Shown here piece by piece: positions 40,188-48,015 of a stretch of DNA of 64,000 nucleotides. The stretch is taken from assembly GCF_014193695.1 (NCBI RefSeq), contig NZ_JACHZR010000004.1, forward strand, positions 744,001 to 808,000, read 5' to 3'. A program made the position numbers and the translations under genes. Below the pieces are notes generated by a model. That model had not been told where the DNA came from, made no database searches, and saw only the letters and a list, made by a program, of their open reading frames with translations. Source of the stretch: Rhizobium sp. BK316. Its GTDB lineage: Bacteria > Pseudomonadota > Alphaproteobacteria > Rhizobiales > Rhizobiaceae. Positions within the stretch are counted from its first letter, which is position 1. Each line of letters begins with the position of its first letter.

Positions 40188-41597
40188 ATGGCCGATTTTC
40201 AGAAGATCAAAAGAGAACTCGAAGGCATCGCGATCGAGGACAATCCGGCGCTCGTTCGCCAGAAGAGCCGGGATTTCTACTGGTATTCGCCGATCCTGAA
40301 GGCGCAGCTCGACAATGTGACGGCCGATATCGTCGTCACACCAAAGAACGAGGCCGAGGTCATCCAGACGCTGAAGGTCGCTTATGCCCATGGCGTCCCA
40401 GTGACCCCGCGCGGAGGCGGCACCGGCAATTACGGCCAGGCCATGCCGCTTTCCGGCGGCATCATCCTGAACCTTGCCGCCATGGACAAGATCAAGGAGA
40501 TCCATCCCGGTCGCGTCATCTGCGAACCCGGTATCGTGATCGCCCAGCTCGACAAGCAGACCAAGGCGCATTCCGGCCAGGAATTGCGCTTCCACCCCTC
40601 GACCGCCCAGATGGCGACGGTCGGCGGTTTCATTGCCGGCGGTTCTGGCGGCGTCGGTTCGATCACCTGGGGCGGATTGCGCGACCTTGGCAATATCCTA
40701 CGCCTGCGCGTCGTGACCATGGAGGCGGAGCCCCGGGTGCTCGATCTCACTGGCTGGGACCTGCAGAAAGTCAGCCACGCCTATGGCACCAACGGCATCA
40801 TTACGGAAATCGAAATGCCGCTCGCACCCGCCTATGACTGGGTGGACGTTCTCGTCGGCTATGACGACTTCATGGATGCGGTGCGTTTCTCCGATGCGCT
40901 GGCGAAGTGCAACGGCATTCTCGTCAAGGAAATCGCGCCGATCGCCGCTCCCATCCCGCATGACTATTTCACCCGGCACAAGCCCTATATCCGTCAGGGC
41001 CAGTCGATTGTCGTGCTGATGATCGCGCCGCATTCCATGGATGCCTTCCTTGCGTTTACTGCAGCTCAGAAGGGTGAGATCATGTTCCGCTCCGACAAGG
41101 TCGAGAGCATGCGCGGCATTCCGCATGCCTATGAGCTTGCCTGGAACCATACGACGCTGCGTGCGCTCAAGGTCGATCCGACATTCACCTATCTGCAGGT
41201 GCAGTATCCGGGGCCGGATCATGTCGCCAAGGTGCGGAAAATGGTCGAGATTTTCGGCGACGAGGTGCCGGGTCATCTCGAATTCATCAGGTTCGACGGG
41301 CAGATCCAGTGCTCGGGCCTGCCGCTGGTACGCTACACGACAGAGGAACGGCTGGAAGAAATCATCAAGATCCACCAGGACCACGGCTGCCCAATCTTCA
41401 ATCCGCACCGCTATACGCTGGAAGAAGGCGGCATGAAGCGCACCGACAAGGTACAGCTCGCCTTCAAGCATGAGACCGACCCGAAGGGGTTGCTCAACCC
41501 CGGCAAGATGATCGCCTGGGAGAATCCCAATTTCGACTTCAACGCCGGCAAGAATTACCTCTTCCCCGGTCTTGCGGCCGTCATGGAGGCCTCATGA
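40188..41597 (+). CDS. FAD-linked oxidase (GlcD/VAO type)
   Basis: The 469-residue protein has an FAD-binding PCMH domain: VVTPKNEAEVIQTLKVAYAH, VTPRGGGTGNYGQAMPLSGG (near 78-97), CEPGIVIAQLD, and GGFIAGGSGGVGSITWGGL. The C-terminal substrate part ends with a LLNPGKM motif typical of the VAO family. It likely oxidises a hydroxy acid or ring product of the pathway. GGAGG lies five bases before ATG 40188. Confidence 0.9.
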   Translation: MADFQKIKRELEGIAIEDNPALVRQKSRDFYWYSPILKAQLDNVTADIVVTPKNEAEVIQTLKVAYAHGVPVTPRGGGTGNYGQAMPLSGGIILNLAAMDKIKEIHPGRVICEPGIVIAQLDKQTKAHSGQELRFHPSTAQMATVGGFIAGGSGGVGSITWGGLRDLGNILRLRVVTMEAEPRVLDLTGWDLQKVSHAYGTNGIITEIEMPLAPAYDWVDVLVGYDDFMDAVRFSDALAKCNGILVKEIAPIAAPIPHDYFTRHKPYIRQGQSIVVLMIAPHSMDAFLAFTAAQKGEIMFRSDKVESMRGIPHAYELAWNHTTLRALKVDPTFTYLQVQYPGPDHVAKVRKMVEIFGDEVPGHLEFIRFDGQIQCSGLPLVRYTTEERLEEIIKIHQDHGCPIFNPHRYTLEEGGMKRTDKVQLAFKHETDPKGLLNPGKMIAWENPNFDFNAGKNYLFPGLAAVMEAS

Positions 41598-42175
41598 GGG
41601 TTCTCGTCATCCACTCGCACCCGGTCGAGGAAAGCTACGGCAAAGCGCTCTACAGGCAGACCCTGGAGAGCCTCGCCAGGGCCGGGCATGAGGTGGACGC
41701 CTGCGATCTCTATGCCGAAAAATTCGATCCCGTTCTCTCCCAGCATGACCGGCTGGTCTATCACGACTATCCGGAGAATACGTCTCTGGTAAAACCCTAT
41801 GTCGACAGACTGAGGCAGGCCGAGGCGCTGGTCATCTGCACACCGGTGTGGAACTTCGGTTTCCCGGCCATCCTCAAGGGTTATTTCGATCGAGTCTGGC
41901 TTCCCGGCGTCTCCTTCGAACTCGTGGACGGCAAGGTTGAATCGCGCCTCCGCCATATCAAAAAGCTCGGAGCGGTGCTGACCTATGGCGCGACACCTTT
42001 CCGTGCCTTTGTCGCCGGCAATCCCCCGAAAAAGATCGTGAAACGGGTTCTGCGGGCGCAGATCAACCCGCTCAAACCGGTCACCTTTCTCGCCCATTAC
42101 GACATGAACAACTGCACGCCGGAAACGCGGGCAGCATTTCTCGCCAAGGTGCAGACCGCGATGGAACGCTTCTAG
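41594..42175 (+). CDS. NAD(P)H oxidoreductase, flavodoxin_2 type
   Basis: The 193-residue protein begins MRVLVIHSHPVEESYGKALY and contains VICTPVWNFGFPAILKGYFD and the GATPF segment, as in NQO/MdaB-type quinone reductases with bound FMN or FAD. It overlaps the FAD oxidase stop by four bases (ATGA) and is the last gene of the operon, where it may recycle a flavin or quinone acceptor. Confidence 0.88.
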   Translation: MRVLVIHSHPVEESYGKALYRQTLESLARAGHEVDACDLYAEKFDPVLSQHDRLVYHDYPENTSLVKPYVDRLRQAEALVICTPVWNFGFPAILKGYFDRVWLPGVSFELVDGKVESRLRHIKKLGAVLTYGATPFRAFVAGNPPKKIVKRVLRAQINPLKPVTFLAHYDMNNCTPETRAAFLAKVQTAMERF

Positions 42176-42213
42176 AGAATTTCCGTTTATCTCCGAACCA
42201 CGGAAATGCTCTA
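42173..42213. repeat. Rhizobial-type extragenic palindrome / terminator
   Basis: TAGAG-A-ATTTCCGT pairs with ACGGAAAT-G-CTCTA across a 13-base loop, followed by TCTCTTTGTTTT. It includes the stop codon at 42173. The sequence resembles a palindrome that I remember as frequent between genes in Rhizobium; it may end transcription from both sides. Confidence 0.55.
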
Positions 42214-42255
42214 TCTCTTTGTTTTCACGCAGAGCTTGCGATCAAGCCGTAGAGG

Positions 42256-42645
42256 TCAAACGACCTTTGCGGCCGTGACTTCTACTTCGACCAGAAATTC
42301 AGGCCGGGTAAAACCGCTGACGATGATGAGCGTCGAAACAGGTTTTGGGTCGAGCGTGAACCGGTCGCGCACCGCCATATAGGCAGGGAAATCTTCCCGC
42401 TTCGTCACGAAGCCGGAAATGCGGATGACATCGGCAAAGCTCATCTCGGCCTCGGCAAGGATCGCCTTGATCGCTTCGAAGCAGAGCTCGGCCTGTGCCG
42501 TCACATCGTCAGGGATTTTTTCATCGAGGCTGATGCCGAGCTGACCGGACGTGACCAGCAGGGACGCGCCCGGCGGCACGAGGAGGCCGTGATTGTAATT
42601 TCCAAAGGGGCGGCGGACAGATGGCGGATTGAAAATCTTCTTCAT
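42256..42645 (-). CDS. RidA-family protein
   Basis: This 129-residue protein follows the RidA pattern: NYNHGLLVPPGASLLVTSGQ near 17-36, AELCFEAIKAILAEAEMSFA and DVIRISGFVT, with a final RPEFLVEVEVTA. RidA enzymes hydrolyse reactive enamines and imines formed by PLP enzymes. The conserved arginine of true RidA appears shifted, so it may belong to another Rid subgroup. It is convergent with the catabolic operon and may relate to it. Confidence 0.88.
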   Translation of the reverse strand: MKKIFNPPSVRRPFGNYNHGLLVPPGASLLVTSGQLGISLDEKIPDDVTAQAELCFEAIKAILAEAEMSFADVIRISGFVTKREDFPAYMAVRDRFTLDPKPVSTLIIVSGFTRPEFLVEVEVTAAKVV

Positions 42646-42721
42646 GAAAAAACCTCGCTACAGACAGAGATTTATAGCGAGGTTTCTCAACACATTCCAA
42701 GCACTTGCTTGCACTACGCCC

Positions 42722-43285
42722 TCAAAAATCCAGCGATTGTTGAGCCGGCGCAGGCGGGCCGACCTGCACGCCTTCGAGCTCCAGCATGCGAAGCTTGGAG
42801 GTCGAACCGCCGGGTGCGGAAAAACCTCCAATCTTGCCGCCTGCGGCAAGCACGCGATGGCAGGGGATGATGAGCGCGACTGGGTTCTTTGCCATCGCCT
42901 GCCCCACATCCCGTGCTGCTTCCGGCCCTGCTCCGAGCTCCCTGGCAAGCGTGCCATAAGTCGTCGTATGGCCCCAACCGATGCGGCGCGCGGCGGCATA
43001 GATATCGCGGAAAAATGCGTCTTGACCGTCGAGATCGACAGGCACGCTGGAGAAGTCGATTTCCTCACCTTCGAAATAGCGCTTCACAGCGGCAACCGCC
43101 TCCTGAATCAGTGGCGTCGGTGCGCCCGGTTCAGCAACCGTCAAACGGCGCAACAGCAGGCGTTCGGTCGACTCGGCGCTCTTCGTCGGCAGCTGGAACC
43201 GCGTCACGCCGGCGTCGCTCCAGGCAATGCCACAAAAGCCGCCAGCGGTTTCGAAGATCAGATATTGATGCACTTTCTGAGCCAT
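42722..43285 (-). CDS. ogt: Methylated-DNA-protein cysteine methyltransferase
   Basis: The 187-residue DNA repair protein has an N-terminal RNase-H-like part and a C-terminal DNA-binding domain with WGHTTTYGTLARELG, then the active site ALIIPCHRVLAAGG (Cys near 145) and GGFSAPGG. It removes alkyl groups from O6-alkylguanine in a suicidal reaction. ATG 43285 has GAGGG seven bases upstream; the start at 43312 is less likely. Confidence 0.93.
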   Translation of the reverse strand: MAQKVHQYLIFETAGGFCGIAWSDAGVTRFQLPTKSAESTERLLLRRLTVAEPGAPTPLIQEAVAAVKRYFEGEEIDFSSVPVDLDGQDAFFRDIYAAARRIGWGHTTTYGTLARELGAGPEAARDVGQAMAKNPVALIIPCHRVLAAGGKIGGFSAPGGSTSKLRMLELEGVQVGPPAPAQQSLDF

Positions 43286-43372
43286 GGTGAAGCCCTCACG
43301 TCCGTTGGTCATTAGAATCGTACCGCGGAAGCTTAAGTTCAACCCGTTTCTTGCGCATGCCCCGATAAAGCG

Positions 43373-43960
43373 TCAGGCCGATGCGGCGGTTGCCGCAAAC
43401 GTGGATATCTGCGGTCTCTTTGCCTTCGCCTTGCCTTTTACCGCATCGAACAATGCGTAGCCGCCGGTCCAGCGGCCGAAACCGCTGGCAATGTTGATAT
43501 GGCCTGCGAGACCGATATTGCGGACCTCGGTTTTCCAGAGGCGGGTGTAGAAGCTCAAACGGTCGAGCGACATGTACTTGTCGTCGAGGCTGCCGATGGT
43601 GAGGCTCGGAAACGGAAGCGGGTTTGTGGGCATGGGGCCGAAGGCGAGCGAACCGGGATGCAGTCGCTCCGTTGCGTGCAGATCACAAGGGGCGACCAGA
43701 AGTGCCCCCTTTACTCTATAAGCCAGGGGCCGGTCGGCGAGCCTTGCCGTCAGGATGCAGCCGAGGCTATGGGCAACGATATAGGCTTCTCCCGCCTCCA
43801 GCAGCGCCTGCTCCAGCCGCTCCATCCAGTGGTCCAGACGCGCGTGGTTCCAGTCGTCCTGTTCTATCAGCCGGCTCTGCGGCACATCATGGAGCCAATA
43901 GCGCTGCCAATGCCCCTCGTCAGAACCGAACAGACCCGGCACGATCAGGATTTTTGTCAC
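43373..43960 (-). CDS. Serine hydrolase, RBBP9/YdeN family
   Basis: The 195-residue alpha/beta hydrolase has ILIVPGLFGSDEGHWQRYW at the start, the nucleophile elbow in AYIVAHSLGCIL (Ser near 65), SLDDKYMS with the acid, and GHINIASGFG with the catalytic histidine. The natural substrate is unknown. GTG 43960 has AGGAG six bases upstream, so the longer reading from 44023 is not used. Confidence 0.88.
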   Translation of the reverse strand: MTKILIVPGLFGSDEGHWQRYWLHDVPQSRLIEQDDWNHARLDHWMERLEQALLEAGEAYIVAHSLGCILTARLADRPLAYRVKGALLVAPCDLHATERLHPGSLAFGPMPTNPLPFPSLTIGSLDDKYMSLDRLSFYTRLWKTEVRNIGLAGHINIASGFGRWTGGYALFDAVKGKAKAKRPQISTFAATAASA

Positions 43961-44201
43961 TGTTATCTCCTGGGCTATCTCCTGGCGAATGCGCAGCAAT
44001 CTGCTGCGACGCAGCTCAACCAAAATTATCTATTAAATTTATAGACTAAAGAAACAAAGCTCCAAAACCCACGCGAGGGCTGGAAAATCCATCGCATAAG
44101 TCATTGTCGCCGCAACCGCTCCGATCAAATTTCGGAACAAGGAGTTCGCTGAGGGGTTAGGGGAATGTCACCAAAGATGAAAATCGAAGGAGGATAGCCC
44201 T

Positions 44202-44525
44202 ATGCGTAAATCCCTTATCGCCGCATCGCTGCTTGCCATCGGCATGGCGTCGTCGGCATTTGCCCAGTCCAATCCCGACAGCATAGGCCCGACCAATGGC
44301 GGTTCCACGGACCCAAATTCGGGCAATTACTCGTCCGACTATACGAGTGACAGCAACGGCATTCATCCGGTTCCCGCAAGTCCGGTAGACCCGACCACAA
44401 CGCAGAGCATCGGTGGCCAGGCAATCGAATGCCCGGGAATGCCGCAGCAGCGCACGGGCATCGATACGCGCGGCGGTGAAAGCGGCGCTTCGATCAGTGA
44501 GGCATGCCGCGAATATGACAATTGA
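44202..44525 (+). CDS. Small exported protein, Ser/Asn-rich
   Basis: The 107-residue protein has a clear signal peptide (MRKSLIAASLLAIGMASSAFA, cleaved after AFA). The mature part of about 86 residues is rich in Ser, Asn, Pro and Thr, with two cysteines (IECPGMP and ACREYDN) that could form one disulfide. AAGGAGGA precedes the ATG and a terminator follows. It is probably periplasmic. Function unknown. Confidence 0.72.
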   Translation: MRKSLIAASLLAIGMASSAFAQSNPDSIGPTNGGSTDPNSGNYSSDYTSDSNGIHPVPASPVDPTTTQSIGGQAIECPGMPQQRTGIDTRGGESGASISEACREYDN

Positions 44526-44551
44526 TCGGGCAAAGACCCATTCGTTGAGAG

Positions 44552-44574
44552 AGGCCGGCTTGACCGGCCTTTTT
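44552..44574 (+). terminator. Terminator of the exported-protein gene
   Basis: AGGCCGG pairs with CCGGCCT across five bases, followed by TTTT, 27 bases after the stop. Confidence 0.8.
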
Positions 44575-44606
44575 CATGCCCGCCTGCTGAAACTGTTGAT
44601 CCGATT

Positions 44607-44957
44607 GCCTCTATCCGCTGGCGCATACTTGAGACCGATGCAGAGGGGCCGCTTCTTGCAGCCACATTCAGCGGCCGGCAAAAGCCGCTGACGGGCTGGA
44701 CGCTCGGCTATCTTCTTGCGGCCATTCCCTTCTTGACCGTCAAGATCATGGCTGGAATTCACTGGGAGGCTCTGAAACTCTGGCTGAAAGGCGCCGTCTA
44801 TATTCGCCGGCCACCGCCTCCGCCGCCCGTCAGCGTGAAGCCCCCCAAGCCGGCTTGCAGAAGCTGCGGAATGAATCTAGCGTTCGCCTCGATCGCCGGA
44901 GGAGAGGCGCAGGCGTCGTCCCCAACCGGCCAGAAAATGCGGGAGGACGGAGGATGA
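44607..44957 (+). pseudogene. 3' remnant of a DUF1365 gene
   Basis: An open frame reads ASIRWRILETDAEGPLLAAT, then FSGRQKPLT, IPFLTVKIMAGIHWEALKLW and LKGAVYIRRPPPPPP. This is the C-terminal end of DUF1365 proteins, which usually lie directly before a CFA-synthase-like methyltransferase, as here. The N-terminal two thirds are absent; the preceding sequence is the terminator of the exported-protein gene. No start codon with a ribosome site lies at the beginning. The frame ends in a four-base overlap with the CFA synthase ATG. Confidence 0.7.
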
Positions 44958-46213
44958 GCAAAACACAAGACTGGAACCAAACTGCCCGGGATGCCGTGAC
45001 ATTGACGGCAGAGAACGTCTCGCGCATCGTCAAAGGCCTGCCTTTCAAGGCCAAGCTTGCGCTGCGGGGGCTGCTGCGCATGCAGCATGGTTCGCTTGCC
45101 GTCACCCTGCCCGACGGGCGCAGGGTGTTCATCAAGGGAAGGATCGCCGGACCGAACGCAGCGCTCACGCTCCGGAATTGGAACCTTCCAGACCGGGCTC
45201 TGACCAGCGGCACGATCGGTGTCGCCGAAACCTATATGGATGGCGACTGGGACAGCCCCGACATCACTGCCTTCCTCGAGCTTTTCCTCGTCAATGGCGA
45301 GGCCGCGCATAGCTATTCGCATGGCAAGGGCGGTGTCGGCCGCCTCGTCGAGCGCATCCGCCACTGGATGAACGCCAACACCAGAATAGGCTCGAAGCGC
45401 AACATCTCGGCTCATTACGACCTCGGCAACGACTTCTACAAGCAATGGCTCGATCCGAGCATGACCTATTCCTCGGCGCTCTATTCGACCGGCGCCAATG
45501 ACCTGCAGTCGGCGCAGAATGCCAAATATCGCGCGTTGGCGGAGGCAACCGGCATCAAGCCCGGCGATCACGTGCTGGAAATCGGCTGCGGCTGGGGCGG
45601 CTTTGCCGAGTTCGCGGCGGGCGATTTGAACTGCCGGGTGACGGGGCTGACCATCAGCCGCGAGCAGCTTGCCTTCGCGCAGGCGCGCATCAGCAAGGCG
45701 GGGCTCAGCGACAAGGTCGATTTCCGCTTCCAGGACTATCGCGATGAAACCGGAGTCTACGATCGCATCGTCTCAATCGAGATGTTCGAGGCTGTTGGCG
45801 AGAAATATTGGCCGGCTTATTTCTCCAAGCTGAAACAGTGCCTGAAGCCGGGCGGCAAGGCTGGGCTGCAGATCATCACCATCCGTCCTGAAGCCTTCGA
45901 GCAATATCGCTGCAATCCGGATTTCATCCAGAAATACGTCTTTCCCGGCGGCATGCTGCCGACCCGTCACCATCTCGCCGAACTCGGCAAGAAGATGGAC
46001 CTGTCACTGGTGAGAGACTTTGGCTTCGGCCTTGATTATGCCCGTACGCTGGCGGAATGGCGCGAGCGCTTCTGGTCCGTCTGGCACAAGCTCAGGCCAA
46101 TGGGTTTCGACGACCGGTTCAAGCGGCTCTGGGAATTCTACCTCTTCTATTGCGAGGCAGGCTTTCGTGCCCGCAACATCGATGTGCGGCAGGTGGTCTT
46201 TTCGCGGCCTTGA
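44954..46213 (+). CDS. cfa: Cyclopropane-fatty-acyl-phospholipid synthase
   Basis: The 419-residue protein has an N-terminal lipid-binding part (about 1-120), then NISAHYDLGNDFYKQWLDPS, MTYSSALY, the SAM loop VLEIGCGWGGFAEFA (near 198) and SIEMFEAVGEKYW, ending with FYLFYCEAGFRARNIDV. It adds a methylene group from SAM to unsaturated acyl chains, which stiffens membranes under stress. ATG 44954 follows GGAGGACGGAGG. It overlaps the DUF1365 remnant, so its original operon has been truncated upstream. Confidence 0.93.
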   Translation: MSKTQDWNQTARDAVTLTAENVSRIVKGLPFKAKLALRGLLRMQHGSLAVTLPDGRRVFIKGRIAGPNAALTLRNWNLPDRALTSGTIGVAETYMDGDWDSPDITAFLELFLVNGEAAHSYSHGKGGVGRLVERIRHWMNANTRIGSKRNISAHYDLGNDFYKQWLDPSMTYSSALYSTGANDLQSAQNAKYRALAEATGIKPGDHVLEIGCGWGGFAEFAAGDLNCRVTGLTISREQLAFAQARISKAGLSDKVDFRFQDYRDETGVYDRIVSIEMFEAVGEKYWPAYFSKLKQCLKPGGKAGLQIITIRPEAFEQYRCNPDFIQKYVFPGGMLPTRHHLAELGKKMDLSLVRDFGFGLDYARTLAEWRERFWSVWHKLRPMGFDDRFKRLWEFYLFYCEAGFRARNIDVRQVVFSRP

Positions 46214-47047
46214 TCACTCGGCCGGATGCGGCGTCACCGGGCGGCGACCGGAGTTGGCAGGCCGCTCGCCCCAACCGGTGAAGCGATTCACCAGTGCGAA
46301 ATAGAGACCGTAAGGCAAGATCCGCAGGAACTTCAGCACATAGGTGAAGCGCTTCGGGAAGGTGATCTCGAACGCCTGCGACTTGAGACCCGCCGCAATG
46401 CGCTCTGCCGCCGTCTCGGGCGAAACCAGTGCCGGCATGGGAAAGGCATTCTTGCGCGTTGCCGGCGTATCGACGAAACCCGGATTGATGAGCTGGATGC
46501 GGATACCAATCTTGTCGAGATCGAATTTCAGGCTTTCGGCCATGTTGATCAGGGCAGCCTTGGTCGCGCCGTAGGCGGCGCTGGTCGGCAATCCCGTGTA
46601 ACCCGTGACCGAGGAAACGATGGCGATCTGGCCCTGCCCCTTCGTCTTCATGTGGCGGATCGCCGGCAGCAGGCAATTGACGACGCCTGAGAGGTTGACG
46701 GCAAAAGTCTTCTCGAAATCGGCTCTGTTCAGATCCTCGCCGTGGACGGGCTGATAGACGCCTGCACACAGGATCGCCATGGCGAGCGCACCGTGCTCAT
46801 ATTCGATCGAGGCCATGACATGTTCCATGTCTTCGGCATCGGCCACATCGCCATCGAGAACGATGATGCTGCCAGCCAATCCGGCCGCCTCGAGCTGCAA
46901 TTCCACCAGTTTTTCGTGATTGCGGGCGGTGACGGCGACCCTGTATCCCTCGTCTGCGAGCTTCAGCGCCAGCGCTCGGCCTATTCCGGAGCTCGCACCG
47001 GAAATCCAGACGATACCATGTTCTGGACGGGCGATGAAATTACGCAT
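46214..47047 (-). CDS. SDR-family oxidoreductase near CFA synthase
   Basis: The 277-residue protein has VWISGASSGIGRALALKL (residues 13-30), LCAGVYQP in place of NNAG, a catalytic serine in IVSSVTGYTG and YGATKAAL (Tyr-x3-Lys near 158). The end is basic with hydrophobic parts (LKFLRILPYGLYFALVNRFT), suggesting membrane association. SDR genes accompany CFA/DUF1365 clusters in many proteobacteria. Here it is convergent with cfa, ending at the adjacent base. Confidence 0.9.
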   Translation of the reverse strand: MRNFIARPEHGIVWISGASSGIGRALALKLADEGYRVAVTARNHEKLVELQLEAAGLAGSIIVLDGDVADAEDMEHVMASIEYEHGALAMAILCAGVYQPVHGEDLNRADFEKTFAVNLSGVVNCLLPAIRHMKTKGQGQIAIVSSVTGYTGLPTSAAYGATKAALINMAESLKFDLDKIGIRIQLINPGFVDTPATRKNAFPMPALVSPETAAERIAAGLKSQAFEITFPKRFTYVLKFLRILPYGLYFALVNRFTGWGERPANSGRRPVTPHPAE

Positions 47048-47145
47048 GACACTTCCTCCGGTCTGCCGATTTGAACACGAACACAGGCCCGGAAGCTCCT
47101 CATCTCCCCCGGGACCATGGCTCTATCACAGCATTATGGCTGCTT

Positions 47146-47805
47146 TCAGCCGATGAGGTCACCAATGATCTGCCGGAAGGAGCCGGTGAGCTTGATCGGG
47201 CCGTCAGAAACGGCAAAGGCGATGCAGGGCCGGTCCTTTTCGGCGACGGGGCGATGGTCGACAGTGGCATCCGCAACCGAGATATCTCCCGGCCCGAAAC
47301 GACCGCGCTCGTCGCGGAAAGCGCCATCGAGGATGAGGATCAGTTCCATGCCCGCATGCGTATGGGCAGGCAGCACACGACCCGGCCGTATCCACATCAG
47401 ACTGACCTCGCAGCCGTCGATATCGGTCGCATATTCCTTGAAGCCCGGAAGACGCTTGCGCCACGGCACGTCATCGATTTCGAAACCGATGAGGTTGCGC
47501 AAGGCGCGCGGGAAAAGAGCACCCTGCGGACGTGACGGGAGCTTCGGAGGGGAAGCAGGAGCCTTCGAGCCGAAGATTGCCGCAAGCTTCGCATCGCGGT
47601 CGCTGATCGGACTTGCTGGCGTGCTCTCCAGAGCTTCTCCAGCCAGCCGTTCGAGGTCAGCCACCAGGCCACGATTGTCCGGCTTCATTTCGAGATGGGA
47701 TTCCACGAGTGCGCGGGCCGGCTCCGGAAGGGAGCCGGCGACATAGTGCGCCATCAATGCATCGATCGTGTCGATATGCTCGTGAACCATGTCAGATTCG
47801 GTCAC
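47146..47805 (-). CDS. ChrR-like cupin anti-sigma-factor family protein lacking zinc cysteines
   Basis: The 219-residue protein has the ChrR layout. An N-terminal helical domain (IDALMAHYVAGSLPEPARAL, then ESHLEMKPDNRG) is followed by a C-terminal cupin (WIRPGRVLPAHTHAGMELIL, DGAFRDERGRFGPGDI). In zinc anti-sigma factors the motif is H-x3-C-x2-C; here the cysteine positions read Lys and Asn (HLEMKPDN). No ECF sigma gene is adjacent. GTG 47805 has AGGA seven bases upstream; ATG 47790 and 47841 are alternatives. The cupin may sense a small molecule. Confidence 0.8.
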   Translation of the reverse strand: MTESDMVHEHIDTIDALMAHYVAGSLPEPARALVESHLEMKPDNRGLVADLERLAGEALESTPASPISDRDAKLAAIFGSKAPASPPKLPSRPQGALFPRALRNLIGFEIDDVPWRKRLPGFKEYATDIDGCEVSLMWIRPGRVLPAHTHAGMELILILDGAFRDERGRFGPGDISVADATVDHRPVAEKDRPCIAFAVSDGPIKLTGSFRQIIGDLIG

Positions 47806-48015
47806 GCCTTGTTCCTGCGCCCGTGCTTGCTTTGTCGTCATCCATACGCCGAAAGTCAATCTTCGGATCACTGCTTGCCCGGGCTGGACGAAAGGCTGGA
47901 AATGGAAGACTAATTTTGTCGCGGGCCTAGAAGGCATGGAATAGGATTTCTTGCCAATGCCGCCTTGTGAAGGGAAAAGACCGTTCCTAAACTATGCGTA
48001 AACGAGGCAGATTCC

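Noticed and set aside
44733-44957. Independent 74-codon gene starting with TTG
   Set aside because: It is the end of the DUF1365 remnant frame, not a separate gene.
47791-47930. 3' remnant of an ECF sigma factor gene before the ChrR-like gene
   Set aside because: Only about 40 codons are open and no sigma motif can be recognised; kept only as a possibility in the findings.
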